Source: Aliiroseovarius sp. S1339 (lineage in GTDB: Bacteria > Pseudomonadota > Alphaproteobacteria > Rhodobacterales > Rhodobacteraceae). From it: a stretch of DNA of 64,000 nt. The notes below the pieces were generated by a model. The model made no database searches, was not told the origin of the DNA, and was given only the letters and a program-made list of their open reading frames with translations. This document shows positions 8,901 through 19,272 of this stretch, piece by piece; position 1 is the stretch's first letter, and each line of letters starts with the position of its first letter. Position numbers and translations under genes: made by a program. Location of the stretch: the NCBI RefSeq assembly GCF_023195695.1, contig NZ_JALPQG010000006.1:1-64000 (forward strand), written 5' to 3'.

Positions 8901-10016
8901 ATGGCCTTTCCGAGCGAAGACACACAAGCGCCGTTGGAAGAACATCGCTTTCCCTGCGACCAGTGCGGGGCGGATCTGCGATTTGACCCCGAACGCAATC
9001 TGCTGACCTGCGATCATTGCGGAAATCAACAGCCCATTGAGGACCAGTCCGCGACATTGCCAGTCATTCGCGAGCTGGACCTCAAACGCGCGCTGGCCCA
9101 ACAGCTGCCCGATACCGAGATCGAGGTGACGCGCGTTGTCACCTGCCCCAACTGCGCCGCGTTGATCGAATTTGATGGCGACACCCATGCGTCTGAATGC
9201 CCGTTCTGCGCAACGCCGGTCGTCACCGACACCGGCGCGCATCGCCGGTTCAAACCCAAAGGCCTTGCCCCGTTCGAGGTCGAGGAACGCGAGGCTCGTA
9301 AGGCGATGACCGATTGGCTGGGGCGGCTGTGGTTCGCCCCCAACGGCCTTCGCGACTATGCGCGCAAGGGGCGCAAGATGACCGGCATTTATGTTCCCTA
9401 CTGGACGTTTGACGCGGACACGCGCACCAGTTATCGCGGCCAGCGCGGCACGGTGCATGAACGGGTGCGCACAGTGACGGTCAACGGAGAACGCCGCCAA
9501 AAACGCTCTCAGCACGTCAAATGGCGTTCGGTGTCAGGACGTGTGGCCCGCTTTTTCGACGACGTTCTGGTGCTGGCGTCGCGCGGGTTGCCAAAAAAAT
9601 ACACCGACGCGCTGGAGCCGTGGGATTTGTCCCGGCTGGAACCCTACCGGCCTGAGTATCTGGCCGGATTTCAGGCCGAAGGCTATACGGTTGAGCTGGA
9701 GCAAGGCTTTATCGAAGCGCGCGACTATGTGAACCGGATCATCCTGCGCGATGTGAAATTCGACATTGGCGGCGACCGCCAGCGCGTGACCTCAATGGAT
9801 ACCAAATTATCAGACGTCACCTTCAAACACATCCTGCTTCCGGTCTGGCTTGCGGCCTATAAATACCGGGGCAAAACTTATCGGTTTGTGGTAAACGGAC
9901 AGAACGGGCGGGTGCAGGGCGAACGACCCTATTCGGTTTGGAAGATCACATTTGCGGTCGTTTTGGGGCTAATTGCTGCGGCCATTGTCGGCTATGTGTC
10001 AGCGCAGAACCAATAG
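8901..10016 (+). CDS. Zinc-ribbon membrane protein (YdjG-like)
   Basis: A 371-residue protein with two N-terminal zinc ribbons: CDQC/CDHC (Cys19, 22, 37, 40) and CPNC/CPFC near residues 84-105. A conserved body follows (APFEVEEREARKAMTDWL, MTGIYVPYWTFDADT, LLPVWLAAYKYRGKTYRF). It ends in a single membrane helix near residues 346-366 and a short tail. Automatic pipelines often mislabel such proteins as primosomal protein N' or helicase; no helicase motif is present. Bacillus YdjG, a zinc-ribbon membrane protein of the PspA-YdjI locus, has the same design. With the SPFH gene upstream it likely forms the membrane-anchored half of a pair. Confidence 0.72.
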   Translation: MAFPSEDTQAPLEEHRFPCDQCGADLRFDPERNLLTCDHCGNQQPIEDQSATLPVIRELDLKRALAQQLPDTEIEVTRVVTCPNCAALIEFDGDTHASECPFCATPVVTDTGAHRRFKPKGLAPFEVEEREARKAMTDWLGRLWFAPNGLRDYARKGRKMTGIYVPYWTFDADTRTSYRGQRGTVHERVRTVTVNGERRQKRSQHVKWRSVSGRVARFFDDVLVLASRGLPKKYTDALEPWDLSRLEPYRPEYLAGFQAEGYTVELEQGFIEARDYVNRIILRDVKFDIGGDRQRVTSMDTKLSDVTFKHILLPVWLAAYKYRGKTYRFVVNGQNGRVQGERPYSVWKITFAVVLGLIAAAIVGYVSAQNQ

Positions 10017-10025
10017 GACGCAAAG

Positions 10026-10709
10026 ATGCATTTTGAAGACTTCTCCGCGTTGCTGAGCGACCGTTTTTCCTGCCGGGCTTTTAGACCCGATCCAGTGGCC
10101 GCCGACGTGATCACGCAGATCCTGACCGCCGCGCAGAAAGTACCAAGCTGGTGCAATGCGCAGCCATGGCAGGTCGATGTGACAACGGGCACTGAAACGG
10201 ACCGTCTGCGCGCAGCCCTGTATGATCACGCGATGACTGGCGCACAGACCCCAGACGTCCCTTGGCCCAGCGCTTACACGGGCAAGCACCAGGCACGGCG
10301 CAAGACCTGTGGCTTGCAGCTATACGAAAGCGTTGGGGTGGCGCGCGGTGATCGCGCGGCCTCGGCCCGGCAGATGATGGAGAATTTCCATTTCTTTGGC
10401 GCACCTCACATGGCGCTGGTGACCGCTCCCGCCGAGCTGGGGGCTTACGCCTATCTGGATTGCGGCGGCTTCGTCACCGGCTTCACGCTGGCCGCCACCG
10501 CGCTTGGCGTGGCCTCGATCCCGCAAGCCGCCGTTACTGCCTATGCGCCCTTTCTGCGCGACTGGTTTAAACTGCCTGGCGACCGCACCATCCTGTGCGG
10601 CATTTCGTTCGGGTATGCCGACGATACCCACCCAGCGAACGGGTTTCGCACCGATCGGGCACCGCTTGATGAATGGGTTCGCCTGCATGGTCCGAAGGAT
10701 CAGACATGA
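10026..10709 (+). CDS. Nitroreductase family protein
   Basis: A 227-residue FMN-dependent nitroreductase-like protein. The FMN-binding start is [14 protein letters not shown] (residues about 11-24) with [14 protein letters not shown] at about residue 39, and the Gly/Ala-rich dimer core lies near residues 140-165. It should use NAD(P)H to reduce nitro, quinone or enal substrates. The true substrate cannot be read from sequence. It begins 9 bp after the zinc-ribbon gene and overlaps dtd by 4 bp (ATGA), so it is cotranscribed with both. Its place at the tail of the stress operon may be incidental. Confidence 0.85.
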   Translation: MHFEDFSALLSDRFSCRAFRPDPVAADVITQILTAAQKVPSWCNAQPWQVDVTTGTETDRLRAALYDHAMTGAQTPDVPWPSAYTGKHQARRKTCGLQLYESVGVARGDRAASARQMMENFHFFGAPHMALVTAPAELGAYAYLDCGGFVTGFTLAATALGVASIPQAAVTAYAPFLRDWFKLPGDRTILCGISFGYADDTHPANGFRTDRAPLDEWVRLHGPKDQT

Positions 10710-11143
10710 GAGCGCTGATCCAACGCGTCAGCGAAGCCGCCGTCCACGTCGATGGCGCATTGGTCGGGCAGACCGGCGCGGGTCTTCTGATCCTCGTCTG
10801 CGCGATGGAGGGCGACACGGTCGCGAACGCCGACGCGCTGGCCACAAAGATTTCGAAACTACGCATTTTCAAAGATGACGCCGGCAAGATGAATCGCTCG
10901 TTAGTCGACACGGGTGGCGGCGCGCTGGTGGTCAGTCAGTTTACGCTCGCTGCGGATACATCCCGCGGTAACCGTCCGGGCTTCTCCACAGCCGCCAACC
11001 CGGCCGAGGGCGAGCGGCTTTATGACAACTTCGCCAACACACTGCGCGGGCTGGGGATCGCGACAGAACAAGGGCAGTTCGGCGCGGATATGAAAGTCTC
11101 GCTGGTGAATGACGGGCCTGTCACGATCTGGATGGACATGTAG
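10706..11143 (+). CDS. dtd: D-aminoacyl-tRNA deacylase
   Basis: A 145-residue DTD that hydrolyses D-aminoacyl-tRNA and mischarged Gly-tRNA(Ala), protecting translation. It starts [13 protein letters not shown] and has the active-site SQFTL motif ([10 protein letters not shown], about residues 76-85) and the cross-subunit NDGPVTIW motif at the C-terminus (usually NxGP). Length is typical. The ATG at 10706 overlaps the TGA of the nitroreductase gene; the in-frame ATG at 10673 would add an unrelated N-terminus inside that gene. It is convergent with ghrA, with 14 bp between stops. Confidence 0.95.
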   Translation: MRALIQRVSEAAVHVDGALVGQTGAGLLILVCAMEGDTVANADALATKISKLRIFKDDAGKMNRSLVDTGGGALVVSQFTLAADTSRGNRPGFSTAANPAEGERLYDNFANTLRGLGIATEQGQFGADMKVSLVNDGPVTIWMDM

Positions 11144-11157
11144 GCACGGTCGAGACC

Positions 11158-12090
11158 TTAGTAACCGACAGCCCGATCCACCAAATGCAACAGCGGCTCG
11201 CCCGCCTCGCCCCGCCGTATGTTTTCCGCAATCACACGCGCCGCTGATGCGGGCCGCGTGTCAGAGGCGATATGGGGCGTCACCGTCACGTTAGGATGCG
11301 CCCAATAGGGGTCATCATCCGGCAGCGGTTCAATCCGGAACACATCAAGGGTCGCATGACCAACTTGCTCGCTATCCAGCGCCGCCAGCAATGCCGCATC
11401 GTCAATCAATGGCCCGCGCCCCGGATTGATAACCACCGCACCTTTGGGCAACCAAGCAAGGCGTTCGGCATTCAAAAGATTTTCGGTGGCCGGGGTCAGG
11501 GGCAACAGCAAGACGAGGATTTCAGCGCGCGACAGGACCGTGTGCAGCCCGTCGTCTGCGCTGTAGCAATCGACGCCTGCAATATCCTTCTGCGTACGGC
11601 TCCACCCACAAACGTTGAAATTCAGCGCGCACAACGCCTGCGCGGCAGTGGCCCCCAACGCCCCAAGACCAAGAACCCCGACCGTGCGATCGCGAGCCAA
11701 AGGCGGCGCGGCGCGATGCCAGACCGGATCGGTCCGGTGAATATAATCATCCATGCCAAGATGGTGGCGCAGCACATGACCCGTGACCCATTCGGTCATA
11801 CCTTCCGACAAGCCGTTATCGACCATACGGGTGTAGGGTTGCGTCAATGTCGGGTTGGCGACCACCTTTTCTGCCCCAGCCCACAGGCTCAGCACAGCTT
11901 TCGCTCGTGTATAGGGTGTGAAGTCCTGCACCGGTCCGTTCGGGGCATAGACGATGTAATCTACCTCGGCGGGGGCGAGATCATACGACAGGTTGGCCTT
12001 GATGCCAAGCTCAGACAGCGCCGCGCCCAACTCGGTTTCATAGATCGGCCAATAATTCAGGTTACCAGCGTAAAGGACGCTCACACTCAT
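11158..12090 (-). CDS. ghrA: Glyoxylate/hydroxypyruvate reductase A
   Basis: A 310-residue D-isomer 2-hydroxyacid dehydrogenase of the GhrA type. It has the shortened Rossmann glycine motif VGVLGLGALGATAAQAL, the catalytic Arg loop (VVINPGRGPLIDD) and the catalytic His in VTVTPHIASDT. It reduces glyoxylate to glycolate and hydroxypyruvate to glycerate with NAD(P)H. Its ATG overlaps the rodA stop by 4 bp (ATGA), so it is the last gene of the cell-shape operon and translationally coupled to rodA, though no functional tie to cell shape is evident. Confidence 0.88.
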   Translation of the reverse strand: MSVSVLYAGNLNYWPIYETELGAALSELGIKANLSYDLAPAEVDYIVYAPNGPVQDFTPYTRAKAVLSLWAGAEKVVANPTLTQPYTRMVDNGLSEGMTEWVTGHVLRHHLGMDDYIHRTDPVWHRAAPPLARDRTVGVLGLGALGATAAQALCALNFNVCGWSRTQKDIAGVDCYSADDGLHTVLSRAEILVLLLPLTPATENLLNAERLAWLPKGAVVINPGRGPLIDDAALLAALDSEQVGHATLDVFRIEPLPDDDPYWAHPNVTVTPHIASDTRPASAARVIAENIRRGEAGEPLLHLVDRAVGY

Positions 12091-13235
12091 CTTTTCTGCC
12101 TTGCTCGGTGCACATGCGCGCTTTGCACCAATCCGAACCCGACCAATAGCACCAGCATGGCCGATCCGCCATAACTTACCAGCGGCAACGGAACACCCAC
12201 AACCGGGGCCAAGCCCATCACCATCGACATGTTGACCGCGAAGAACAAAAAGAACGTCGCCGCAATGCCCAAGATCAGAAGCGAGCTGAACCGGTCCTTA
12301 TTTTGAAGAGCTGCCGCCACACAGAAAGCGAGGATCAGCACGTAGAGCGCCAAAAGCGACACCCCGCCCAGAAAGCCAAGCTCTTCCGCCAGTGTCGTGA
12401 AAATGAAGTCGGTCTGTTTTTCCGGCAGGAAGTTCAGCCGGGATTGCGTGCCTTGCATGAAGCCCCGCCCGGTCCAACCGCCAGACCCCAGCGCGATCTT
12501 CGACTGTGTAATGTGATACCCCGCCCCCAATGGGTCGGACGACGGATCAAGAAAGGTATCAATGCGGCGAAATTGATAGTCTTTCAATAGCTGCCAATCG
12601 GTGCCGCGCGACATGAAAACAGATGTCACCAATCCGACACCGCCAGCCAGCACTACGCCAAAATACCAAAGGCTGACACCAGCCAGAAACATGATCGCCC
12701 CGCCGCCCGCCAACAGCAGGATTGAGGTGCCAAGGTCGGGTTGTTGCAAAACAAGAGCGGTTGGTAGCAAAATCAGGATGATCGGCAGCAAAACCCAAAA
12801 CGGACGCGAGACCTTCTTGATATCAAGCCAGTCGTAATAGGCAGCAAGGATCATCACCAACGTGATCTTCGACAGCTCGGACGGCTGTAGACGCATGAAC
12901 CCCAAATCAATCCAGCGCTGCGCCCCCATGCCGGATGTGCCAATGAATTCAACCAGAACCAGCAGGCCCAGCGACAGGATATAACCAAGACCCGCCATGT
13001 TGCGCCAAAACCAAATCGGCACCATCGCGATGGTGAACATCAGGGCCATCCCAAGGGCAAACCGCTTCATCTGCGCCGCCGCCCACGGCTCCATACTGCC
13101 GCCCGCAACTGAATAGAGCATCAAGAACCCCATACAGGCCACAGCCGTCAGAAGAAGCACCAGAAACCAGTTGATATAGAGCACTTTTCGTAGGCCCGCA
13201 GGCACATATTTGACGTTATACTCTAGATAACTCAT
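12087..13235 (-). CDS. rodA: Peptidoglycan glycosyltransferase RodA (elongasome SEDS protein)
   Basis: A 382-residue SEDS membrane protein with about ten hydrophobic segments. Diagnostic stretches are GAQRWIDLGFMRLQPSEL, LVLQQPDLGTSILLL, the extracellular loop KQTDFIFTTLAEELGF and the C-terminal VPLPLVSYGGSAML. It polymerises lipid II into glycan strands with PBP2 during cell elongation. It is larger than a truncated copy and shows no lesion. It overlaps mrdA by 4 bp upstream and ghrA by 4 bp downstream. Confidence 0.96.
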   Translation of the reverse strand: MSYLEYNVKYVPAGLRKVLYINWFLVLLLTAVACMGFLMLYSVAGGSMEPWAAAQMKRFALGMALMFTIAMVPIWFWRNMAGLGYILSLGLLVLVEFIGTSGMGAQRWIDLGFMRLQPSELSKITLVMILAAYYDWLDIKKVSRPFWVLLPIILILLPTALVLQQPDLGTSILLLAGGGAIMFLAGVSLWYFGVVLAGGVGLVTSVFMSRGTDWQLLKDYQFRRIDTFLDPSSDPLGAGYHITQSKIALGSGGWTGRGFMQGTQSRLNFLPEKQTDFIFTTLAEELGFLGGVSLLALYVLILAFCVAAALQNKDRFSSLLILGIAATFFLFFAVNMSMVMGLAPVVGVPLPLVSYGGSAMLVLLVGFGLVQSAHVHRARQKR

Positions 13236-15187
13236 GCCTGATCTTTCCCTTCCGAAAAGCGTTCGGCAGGTGGGCGGCTAAGCATTTCCTCAATTTCGCG
13301 TTGACGCGATCGAATGGTGCCGCGCTGGCTTGAGGGATAGGCTTCAAGCGGCGGCTCACCGCCATAAACGGCTTGAAGCAGAATATCGCGCGCGATTGGG
13401 GCCGCGGCTTTGGACCCGCCGCCGCCATGTTCGACCACCACAGATACAGCGTATCTGGGGGACTCTGCCGGCGCGTAACACACGAACAACGCGTGGTCGC
13501 GTCGATTCCACGGCAGGTCTTCGTTACGGCTGACGCCGCGCGCGCGTTCGGCTTTGGTGATGTTGCGCACCTGACTGGTGCCGGTCTTGCCCGCCATGCG
13601 AAGCCCTTCGGCCACGATCTTGGATCGCCCGCCTGTGCCGCGTTTGGCGTTCACCACCTCGTACATCCCTTGCCGGACAATACGCAGGCTTTCCCCACTG
13701 ATCGCCATCGGGCCGTCATTGAGAATGGGTTGTTCCACCCCGTTTATCGAACGCACGAGACGCGGTGAAACAGCCAACCCGGTGGAAATCCGCGCGGTCA
13801 TTACAGCCAGTTGAAGCGGCGAGGCCAGAACAAAGCCTTGTCCGATTCCCGCATTCAGGCTGTCGCCGATCACCCAATCCGCCCCACGCGCTTGTCTTTT
13901 CCATGCTTTGTCGGGCACCAGCCCTTCGGCAACGGCGGACAGCGGCAGGTCGTGCCGGTCGCCCAACCCAAGACGACGAGCCATGGCTGCAATCTTTTCG
14001 ATCCCCACCCGCTGGGCGACATCATAGTAATAAACGTCACAGCTTTCGCGCAGGCTTTTGACCATGTCGACCTTGCCGTGACCGGCGCGTTTCCAACAGT
14101 GAAACCGCCGCTTGTGCACCTCAAGGTGGCCGTAGCACTTTACAGTTTCACCAAGGCCGATCACCCCTTCTTCCAGTGCCGCAAGAGCGGTCACCATCTT
14201 GAAGGTCGACCCGGGCGGATAGGTGCCCTGCGCCGGTTTCGCCGCAAGAGGCCGGTATGGATCATTCAGAAGCGATCTATAGTCCGATCCCGATATGCCG
14301 CGCACAAATTTGTTGGGATCAAAAGACGGTGCAGATCCGATCGCCAGCAAGTCGCCCGTCTGGGTGTCCATGACGACAGCCGCCGCGCTTTCACCCGCCA
14401 TCCGCGCCTGAACATAGGCTTGCAGGTCGGCATCCACGGTCAATTGGATGTTGTCGCCCGGCTGCCCGTCTTCGCGGCCCAACTCGCGCATTTCGCGCCC
14501 GAGCGCGTTGACCTCGACCTCGCGCGTGCCGGAAGAGCCGCGCAAGGTAAGTTCCAACTTCGCCTCGACCCCGCTTTTGCCAATTTGGAAGCGTGGGATT
14601 TGCAACAGCGGGTCGGGGTCTTCCAATTTGCTAAGGTCATAGTCTGAGACCGGGCCGACATAACCCACCACATGGGCGAAGTCGGAGGCGCGCGGATATA
14701 GGCGCGACAAGCCAACCTCGGGCGTAATGCCCGGCAATACAGGCGCGTTGATTGCCACTTCGGCAATGTCTTCCCACGCCACGCGGTCGGCCACCGTGAC
14801 CGGCACGAATGAACTGCGACGTTTCATTTCGCTTAGCACGCGTGTGATTTCCTCGTCGTCAATCCAGACGATCTTGCGCAGCCGGTTCAGAACCTTCGCG
14901 GGGTCGCCCGCATCCTCACGCACCAGCACGATGCGGTAATTCTGTTCGTTGCCCGCGATCAACTTGCCATTGCGGTCGTGGATCAACCCGCGCGCCGGCG
15001 GGATTAGTTGAAACTTAATGCGGTTTTCTTCGGCAAGCGTGCGATATTCCTCGGTCTGGTCGACCTGCATGAACCGCATCCGACCAAGCAAAAGCGCTGC
15101 GAACGAGACTTGCAGTCCGCCCAGAAACAGGCCCCTGCGCGTGATACCCCGCGCGCTTTTTTCGGTATCAATTGGGGATCGCTTCAT
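13232..15187 (-). CDS. mrdA: Penicillin-binding protein 2 (elongation transpeptidase)
   Basis: A 651-residue class B PBP. It has an N-terminal membrane anchor (about 18-37, GLFLGGLQVSFAALLLGRM), a pedestal domain and a transpeptidase domain. The active-site motifs are STFK (Ser327, Lys330), SCD (382-384) and KTG (534-536). It cross-links glycan made by RodA in the elongasome. It is in the mreCD-mrdA-rodA order typical of Rhodobacteraceae and overlaps mreD and rodA by 4 bp each. The last 50 residues are charged and likely disordered. Confidence 0.96.
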   Translation of the reverse strand: MKRSPIDTEKSARGITRRGLFLGGLQVSFAALLLGRMRFMQVDQTEEYRTLAEENRIKFQLIPPARGLIHDRNGKLIAGNEQNYRIVLVREDAGDPAKVLNRLRKIVWIDDEEITRVLSEMKRRSSFVPVTVADRVAWEDIAEVAINAPVLPGITPEVGLSRLYPRASDFAHVVGYVGPVSDYDLSKLEDPDPLLQIPRFQIGKSGVEAKLELTLRGSSGTREVEVNALGREMRELGREDGQPGDNIQLTVDADLQAYVQARMAGESAAAVVMDTQTGDLLAIGSAPSFDPNKFVRGISGSDYRSLLNDPYRPLAAKPAQGTYPPGSTFKMVTALAALEEGVIGLGETVKCYGHLEVHKRRFHCWKRAGHGKVDMVKSLRESCDVYYYDVAQRVGIEKIAAMARRLGLGDRHDLPLSAVAEGLVPDKAWKRQARGADWVIGDSLNAGIGQGFVLASPLQLAVMTARISTGLAVSPRLVRSINGVEQPILNDGPMAISGESLRIVRQGMYEVVNAKRGTGGRSKIVAEGLRMAGKTGTSQVRNITKAERARGVSRNEDLPWNRRDHALFVCYAPAESPRYAVSVVVEHGGGGSKAAAPIARDILLQAVYGGEPPLEAYPSSQRGTIRSRQREIEEMLSRPPAERFSEGKDQA

Positions 15188-15723
15188 GACGCCTGCCTCG
15201 CAATTACGTCATCGCCCGGCTGCAACTTCTCGACCCCCAGAAGGAAAACCGAAATGAAAACGATCATCGGATAAACCGCCGCGGTTGAGATTATCTGCAT
15301 CAGCGCCAGGCCAAACGGCACCTGATCGACAAAGAACACGGCCAACAAAAGACGTTGTCCAATCAGCATTGCCAACAGGGTCATCGCGACAAGCCCCCAT
15401 TCGACAAGGAAATGCTGTTCGCGCATGCCGTGTTCGCGACGTCTTAGAAACTCTGATCCTGCAACGATCATCAGGGGCCACACTCCGGGGACGCGCAATA
15501 ATAGCATATCCATCAGGAAGAACAGAATTGCGACCAGCAAAACCGGCACATAGTCCGGGCGACGCAGCACCCATGCAAAGGTGAAGGCCAGCAGAATATC
15601 GGGGCCGGGAATGCGTCCCGGCGTCAGGTCAATCGGCAAAAGGCGCGCGAACAGCACGACCGCCGCAATGGCGACCAGCGCAATCGAAAACAGCCAGCGC
15701 ATCAGGGTCAAACGGTCAGTCAT
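15184..15723 (-). CDS. mreD: Rod shape-determining protein MreD
   Basis: A 179-residue hydrophobic protein with about five membrane segments and a typical LLPIDLTPGRIPGPDILLAF core near residues 27-46. MreD is an inner-membrane partner of MreC in the elongasome. Identity is supported as much by position, between mreC and mrdA with 4-bp overlaps on both sides, as by sequence, since MreD diverges quickly. Confidence 0.9.
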   Translation of the reverse strand: MTDRLTLMRWLFSIALVAIAAVVLFARLLPIDLTPGRIPGPDILLAFTFAWVLRRPDYVPVLLVAILFFLMDMLLLRVPGVWPLMIVAGSEFLRRREHGMREQHFLVEWGLVAMTLLAMLIGQRLLLAVFFVDQVPFGLALMQIISTAAVYPMIVFISVFLLGVEKLQPGDDVIARQAS

Positions 15724-16670
15724 CCGTCGGCTCCCTCATCCGTTGTCTCGTCTGTCTGCGCTCCCGGGTCAACCTCGTCTGTAGTGGTCTGGGGCGCGGG
15801 GGGCAATGCCGGGGTCGACACGATCAAAGCACCGTCATCATCGACCTTTTCGCCGGGGTGGCTGCGTAACACGCGCAGAAACTCCAACCGCTCGTAATCC
15901 GCTGAAAGCCGGACGCGCAACCGGCGGTCGGTGCCCATCGCGATGTGACCCACCAACAACCCGGCCGGAAAGACCCCGCCATCGCCCGAAGACACCACGC
16001 GATCACCGGGGCGCACCTTCTCGGGTGCCTCAAGAAACTCGACCGGGGGCGCGGCTGTATTGTCACCGACCAGCAGCGCGGTCTGACCCGAGGGATGGAC
16101 CATGATCGGCACACGGCTGTTGCTGTCGGTCAGCAAGATCACCCGGCTGGTCTTTTGCCCAACGCCCGAGATACGGCCCGCCAGCCCCAACCCGTCGGTT
16201 GTGGCCCAGCCATCAATGATCCCGTCCCGCGCACCGATGTTCAATAGCACCGACTGGCGGAACGGCGACCCGCTGTCGGTCAACACAACACCAGTCACAT
16301 AAGACAGTTGCGCATCCAGACGCACGTTGTTGAGGTTCAATAGCTGCGCGTTTTCTTGTTCAAGCTGCAGCGCCGCCTCCTTCCAGGCTTTCATCTGTTG
16401 TAATTCGCGCCGCAATTCTTGGTTCTGCTCATAGATGCGTTGATAGGACTGGAAATCCTCGACCATGCCGACAAGCCGGGTGACAGGCACCAAGGCCCAG
16501 TCGAAACTTGGCACAACGCGGTCAATAAGGTTTGCCCGGACCCGCTCAACCCGCGGGCTGTCAATACGCCAGACTAGAAAGATCAGAAGCAGACACACCA
16601 TCAGAATCCCGACAAGAAGCCTGCGCAACGGGCGGGCGTATATGTCGCTCTGATTGGTCTTCTTTGCCAA
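15720..16670 (-). CDS. mreC: Rod shape-determining protein MreC
   Basis: A 316-residue bitopic protein with a basic N-terminus, one membrane helix at about 15-35 (LLVGILMVCLLLIFLVWRI) and a coiled-coil segment at about 70-110 (ELRRELQQMKAWKEAALQLE). Periplasmic beta-barrel domains follow, with GARDGIIDGWATTDGLGLAG and GDRVVSSGDGGVFPAGLLVG. An acidic Thr/Asp/Glu-rich tail ends the protein. MreC binds and activates PBP2 and links it to MreB. It lies 55 bp downstream of mreB and overlaps mreD by 4 bp. Confidence 0.95.
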   Translation of the reverse strand: MAKKTNQSDIYARPLRRLLVGILMVCLLLIFLVWRIDSPRVERVRANLIDRVVPSFDWALVPVTRLVGMVEDFQSYQRIYEQNQELRRELQQMKAWKEAALQLEQENAQLLNLNNVRLDAQLSYVTGVVLTDSGSPFRQSVLLNIGARDGIIDGWATTDGLGLAGRISGVGQKTSRVILLTDSNSRVPIMVHPSGQTALLVGDNTAAPPVEFLEAPEKVRPGDRVVSSGDGGVFPAGLLVGHIAMGTDRRLRVRLSADYERLEFLRVLRSHPGEKVDDDGALIVSTPALPPAPQTTTDEVDPGAQTDETTDEGADG

Positions 16671-16725
16671 AATGGCCTCCGGTCACCCCAGACGAGACCG
16701 GCCCCGATTGCGCGGGGCGGGCTTG

Positions 16726-17769
<1,044 letters not shown>

Positions 17770-17934
17770 CTACCCCGTTTGAATACCCTTATCATCCGCG
17801 ATTCCCCAACGGGAGCAGACCGAGGAATATATAGGGCTCAGCAAGCGCAGGTGAAAGCCCTAATACGCAAATGCAGGCGGCTTATCGCTTAGATAGAAAG
17901 GTGAAATCAGCGTGTTTGCGACCAGCCAACCAGC

Positions 17935-19272
17935 TTAACTGTGGGTTGGCCAAATCCTGTGTTCGTCATCAATGATAAAGGTATGAGCATGTTGCTGCCC
18001 TTCGCCGCCATGGGCCTGCATGTGGGGGTGGTCGGGGGGCAGGTTTGGGTGGCTGTGTTCGATTATTCGCTCTTCGTTGGCAGGCCACAGCCAGATCGCG
18101 GCCACGACACCCAAGGCACCAAGCCCGCCAAGTACCAGCAAGGCAGTTGACAGGCCCGCGCCCTGCCCCACCCAACCGGCCAGCGGATAGGTCACCAGCC
18201 AACAGGCGTGGGATAGTGCGAATTGCGCCGCAAAAATCGCAGGTCGATCCTCTGCATGGGCTGAAATGCGCAATAGCCTGCCTGACGGCGTCAGGATGGC
18301 GGAATAAAACGTGCCCATCAGCCCCCAGATCAGCAAAAACAGCCACCAGGGTGGCAGTGCATCACCTGCGCTTAGCGCCGCGAACACCAGTGCCAGGCCG
18401 GTTAAGACGACAGCCGATGGCACCATTACGTCACGTTCGCGAATATGCAAAAGCACTCGTGGCAGCGAAATCGCGGCCAGCATGGACCCGCCGCCAAACG
18501 CCGCCATAGCGATACCCAACGCGCGTTCGTCAAGCCCGTACTCGGCGCGCACAAGCACGACCGAATTCACCAGAACGAACGCGCCAATCGCGGCGGCCGT
18601 CAAATTCAGCGCCAACAACCCACGCAATCGCGGGGTTGCAAGATAGATCCGACTGCCCCGCGTCAGACGCTCACGAAACGGGCGTTTTTCACCCGCGCGG
18701 GCGCGTTGCGGCAAAGATGTTCGCGCCACGAGTGCGGCTGAGAACAGAAACCCGATAATCGTCCCAACGAACAGCCCGTGAAACGAGATGACCAGCAGCA
18801 ACATCGCGGCAAGTGCCGGGCTGAGAAGGTTCTCAAGGTCATAGGCCAAACGGGACAGCGACAGCGCCTGGGTATAGTCTTCTTCGTCGGGCAATACATC
18901 TGGGATCGTGGCTTGAAACACTGGCGTGAAACTGGCCGATGCTGTTTGCAGCAGGAAGATCAGCACATAGATCTGCCAAACCTCGGTCACGAATGGCAGT
19001 GCCAGCGCGACAGCGGCGCGCACCAGATCGGCGCCGATCAAGACAGCCTTCCGTGGCAGGCGTTCGGCGATGGCCGCCAAAACAGGGGACAAACCGACAT
19101 AGGCGACCATCTTGATGGTAAACGCTGTGCCCAGAACAGCCCCCGCAGCATCCCCCGCCAGTTCATACGCCAGCAGGCTTAGCGCGATGGTCATTAGACC
19201 CGTTCCAAGCAGTGCCACCACCTGAGCAGTGAACAACGTGGCGTATGTGCGATTTGAAAGGGCGCGTATCAT
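17935..19272 (-). CDS. MFS exporter with histidine-rich C-terminal tail (possible metal efflux)
   Basis: A 445-residue major facilitator with about twelve hydrophobic segments and the MFS loop between helices 2 and 3 (LAAIAERLPRKAVLIGADLVRA). Helices begin LFTAQVVALLGTGLMTIAL. The final 45 residues are hydrophilic and His-rich (HSHPNLPPDHPHMQAHGG, then QQHAHTF), with about nine histidines. Similar tails occur in the NreB-type nickel exporters, so metal efflux is a reasonable guess but not shown. It lies 39 bp downstream of leuA on the same strand. Its ATG forms the last bases of a perfect 10-bp inverted repeat, and no ribosome-binding site is visible. MFS membership is certain; substrate is not. 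Confidence 0.75.
   Translation of the reverse strand: MIRALSNRTYATLFTAQVVALLGTGLMTIALSLLAYELAGDAAGAVLGTAFTIKMVAYVGLSPVLAAIAERLPRKAVLIGADLVRAAVALALPFVTEVWQIYVLIFLLQTASASFTPVFQATIPDVLPDEEDYTQALSLSRLAYDLENLLSPALAAMLLLVISFHGLFVGTIIGFLFSAALVARTSLPQRARAGEKRPFRERLTRGSRIYLATPRLRGLLALNLTAAAIGAFVLVNSVVLVRAEYGLDERALGIAMAAFGGGSMLAAISLPRVLLHIRERDVMVPSAVVLTGLALVFAALSAGDALPPWWLFLLIWGLMGTFYSAILTPSGRLLRISAHAEDRPAIFAAQFALSHACWLVTYPLAGWVGQGAGLSTALLVLGGLGALGVVAAIWLWPANEERIIEHSHPNLPPDHPHMQAHGGEGQQHAHTFIIDDEHRIWPTHS

Noticed and set aside
8901-10016. Annotation as primosomal protein N' or helicase
   Set aside because: No Walker or helicase motifs; only zinc ribbons and one membrane helix are present.
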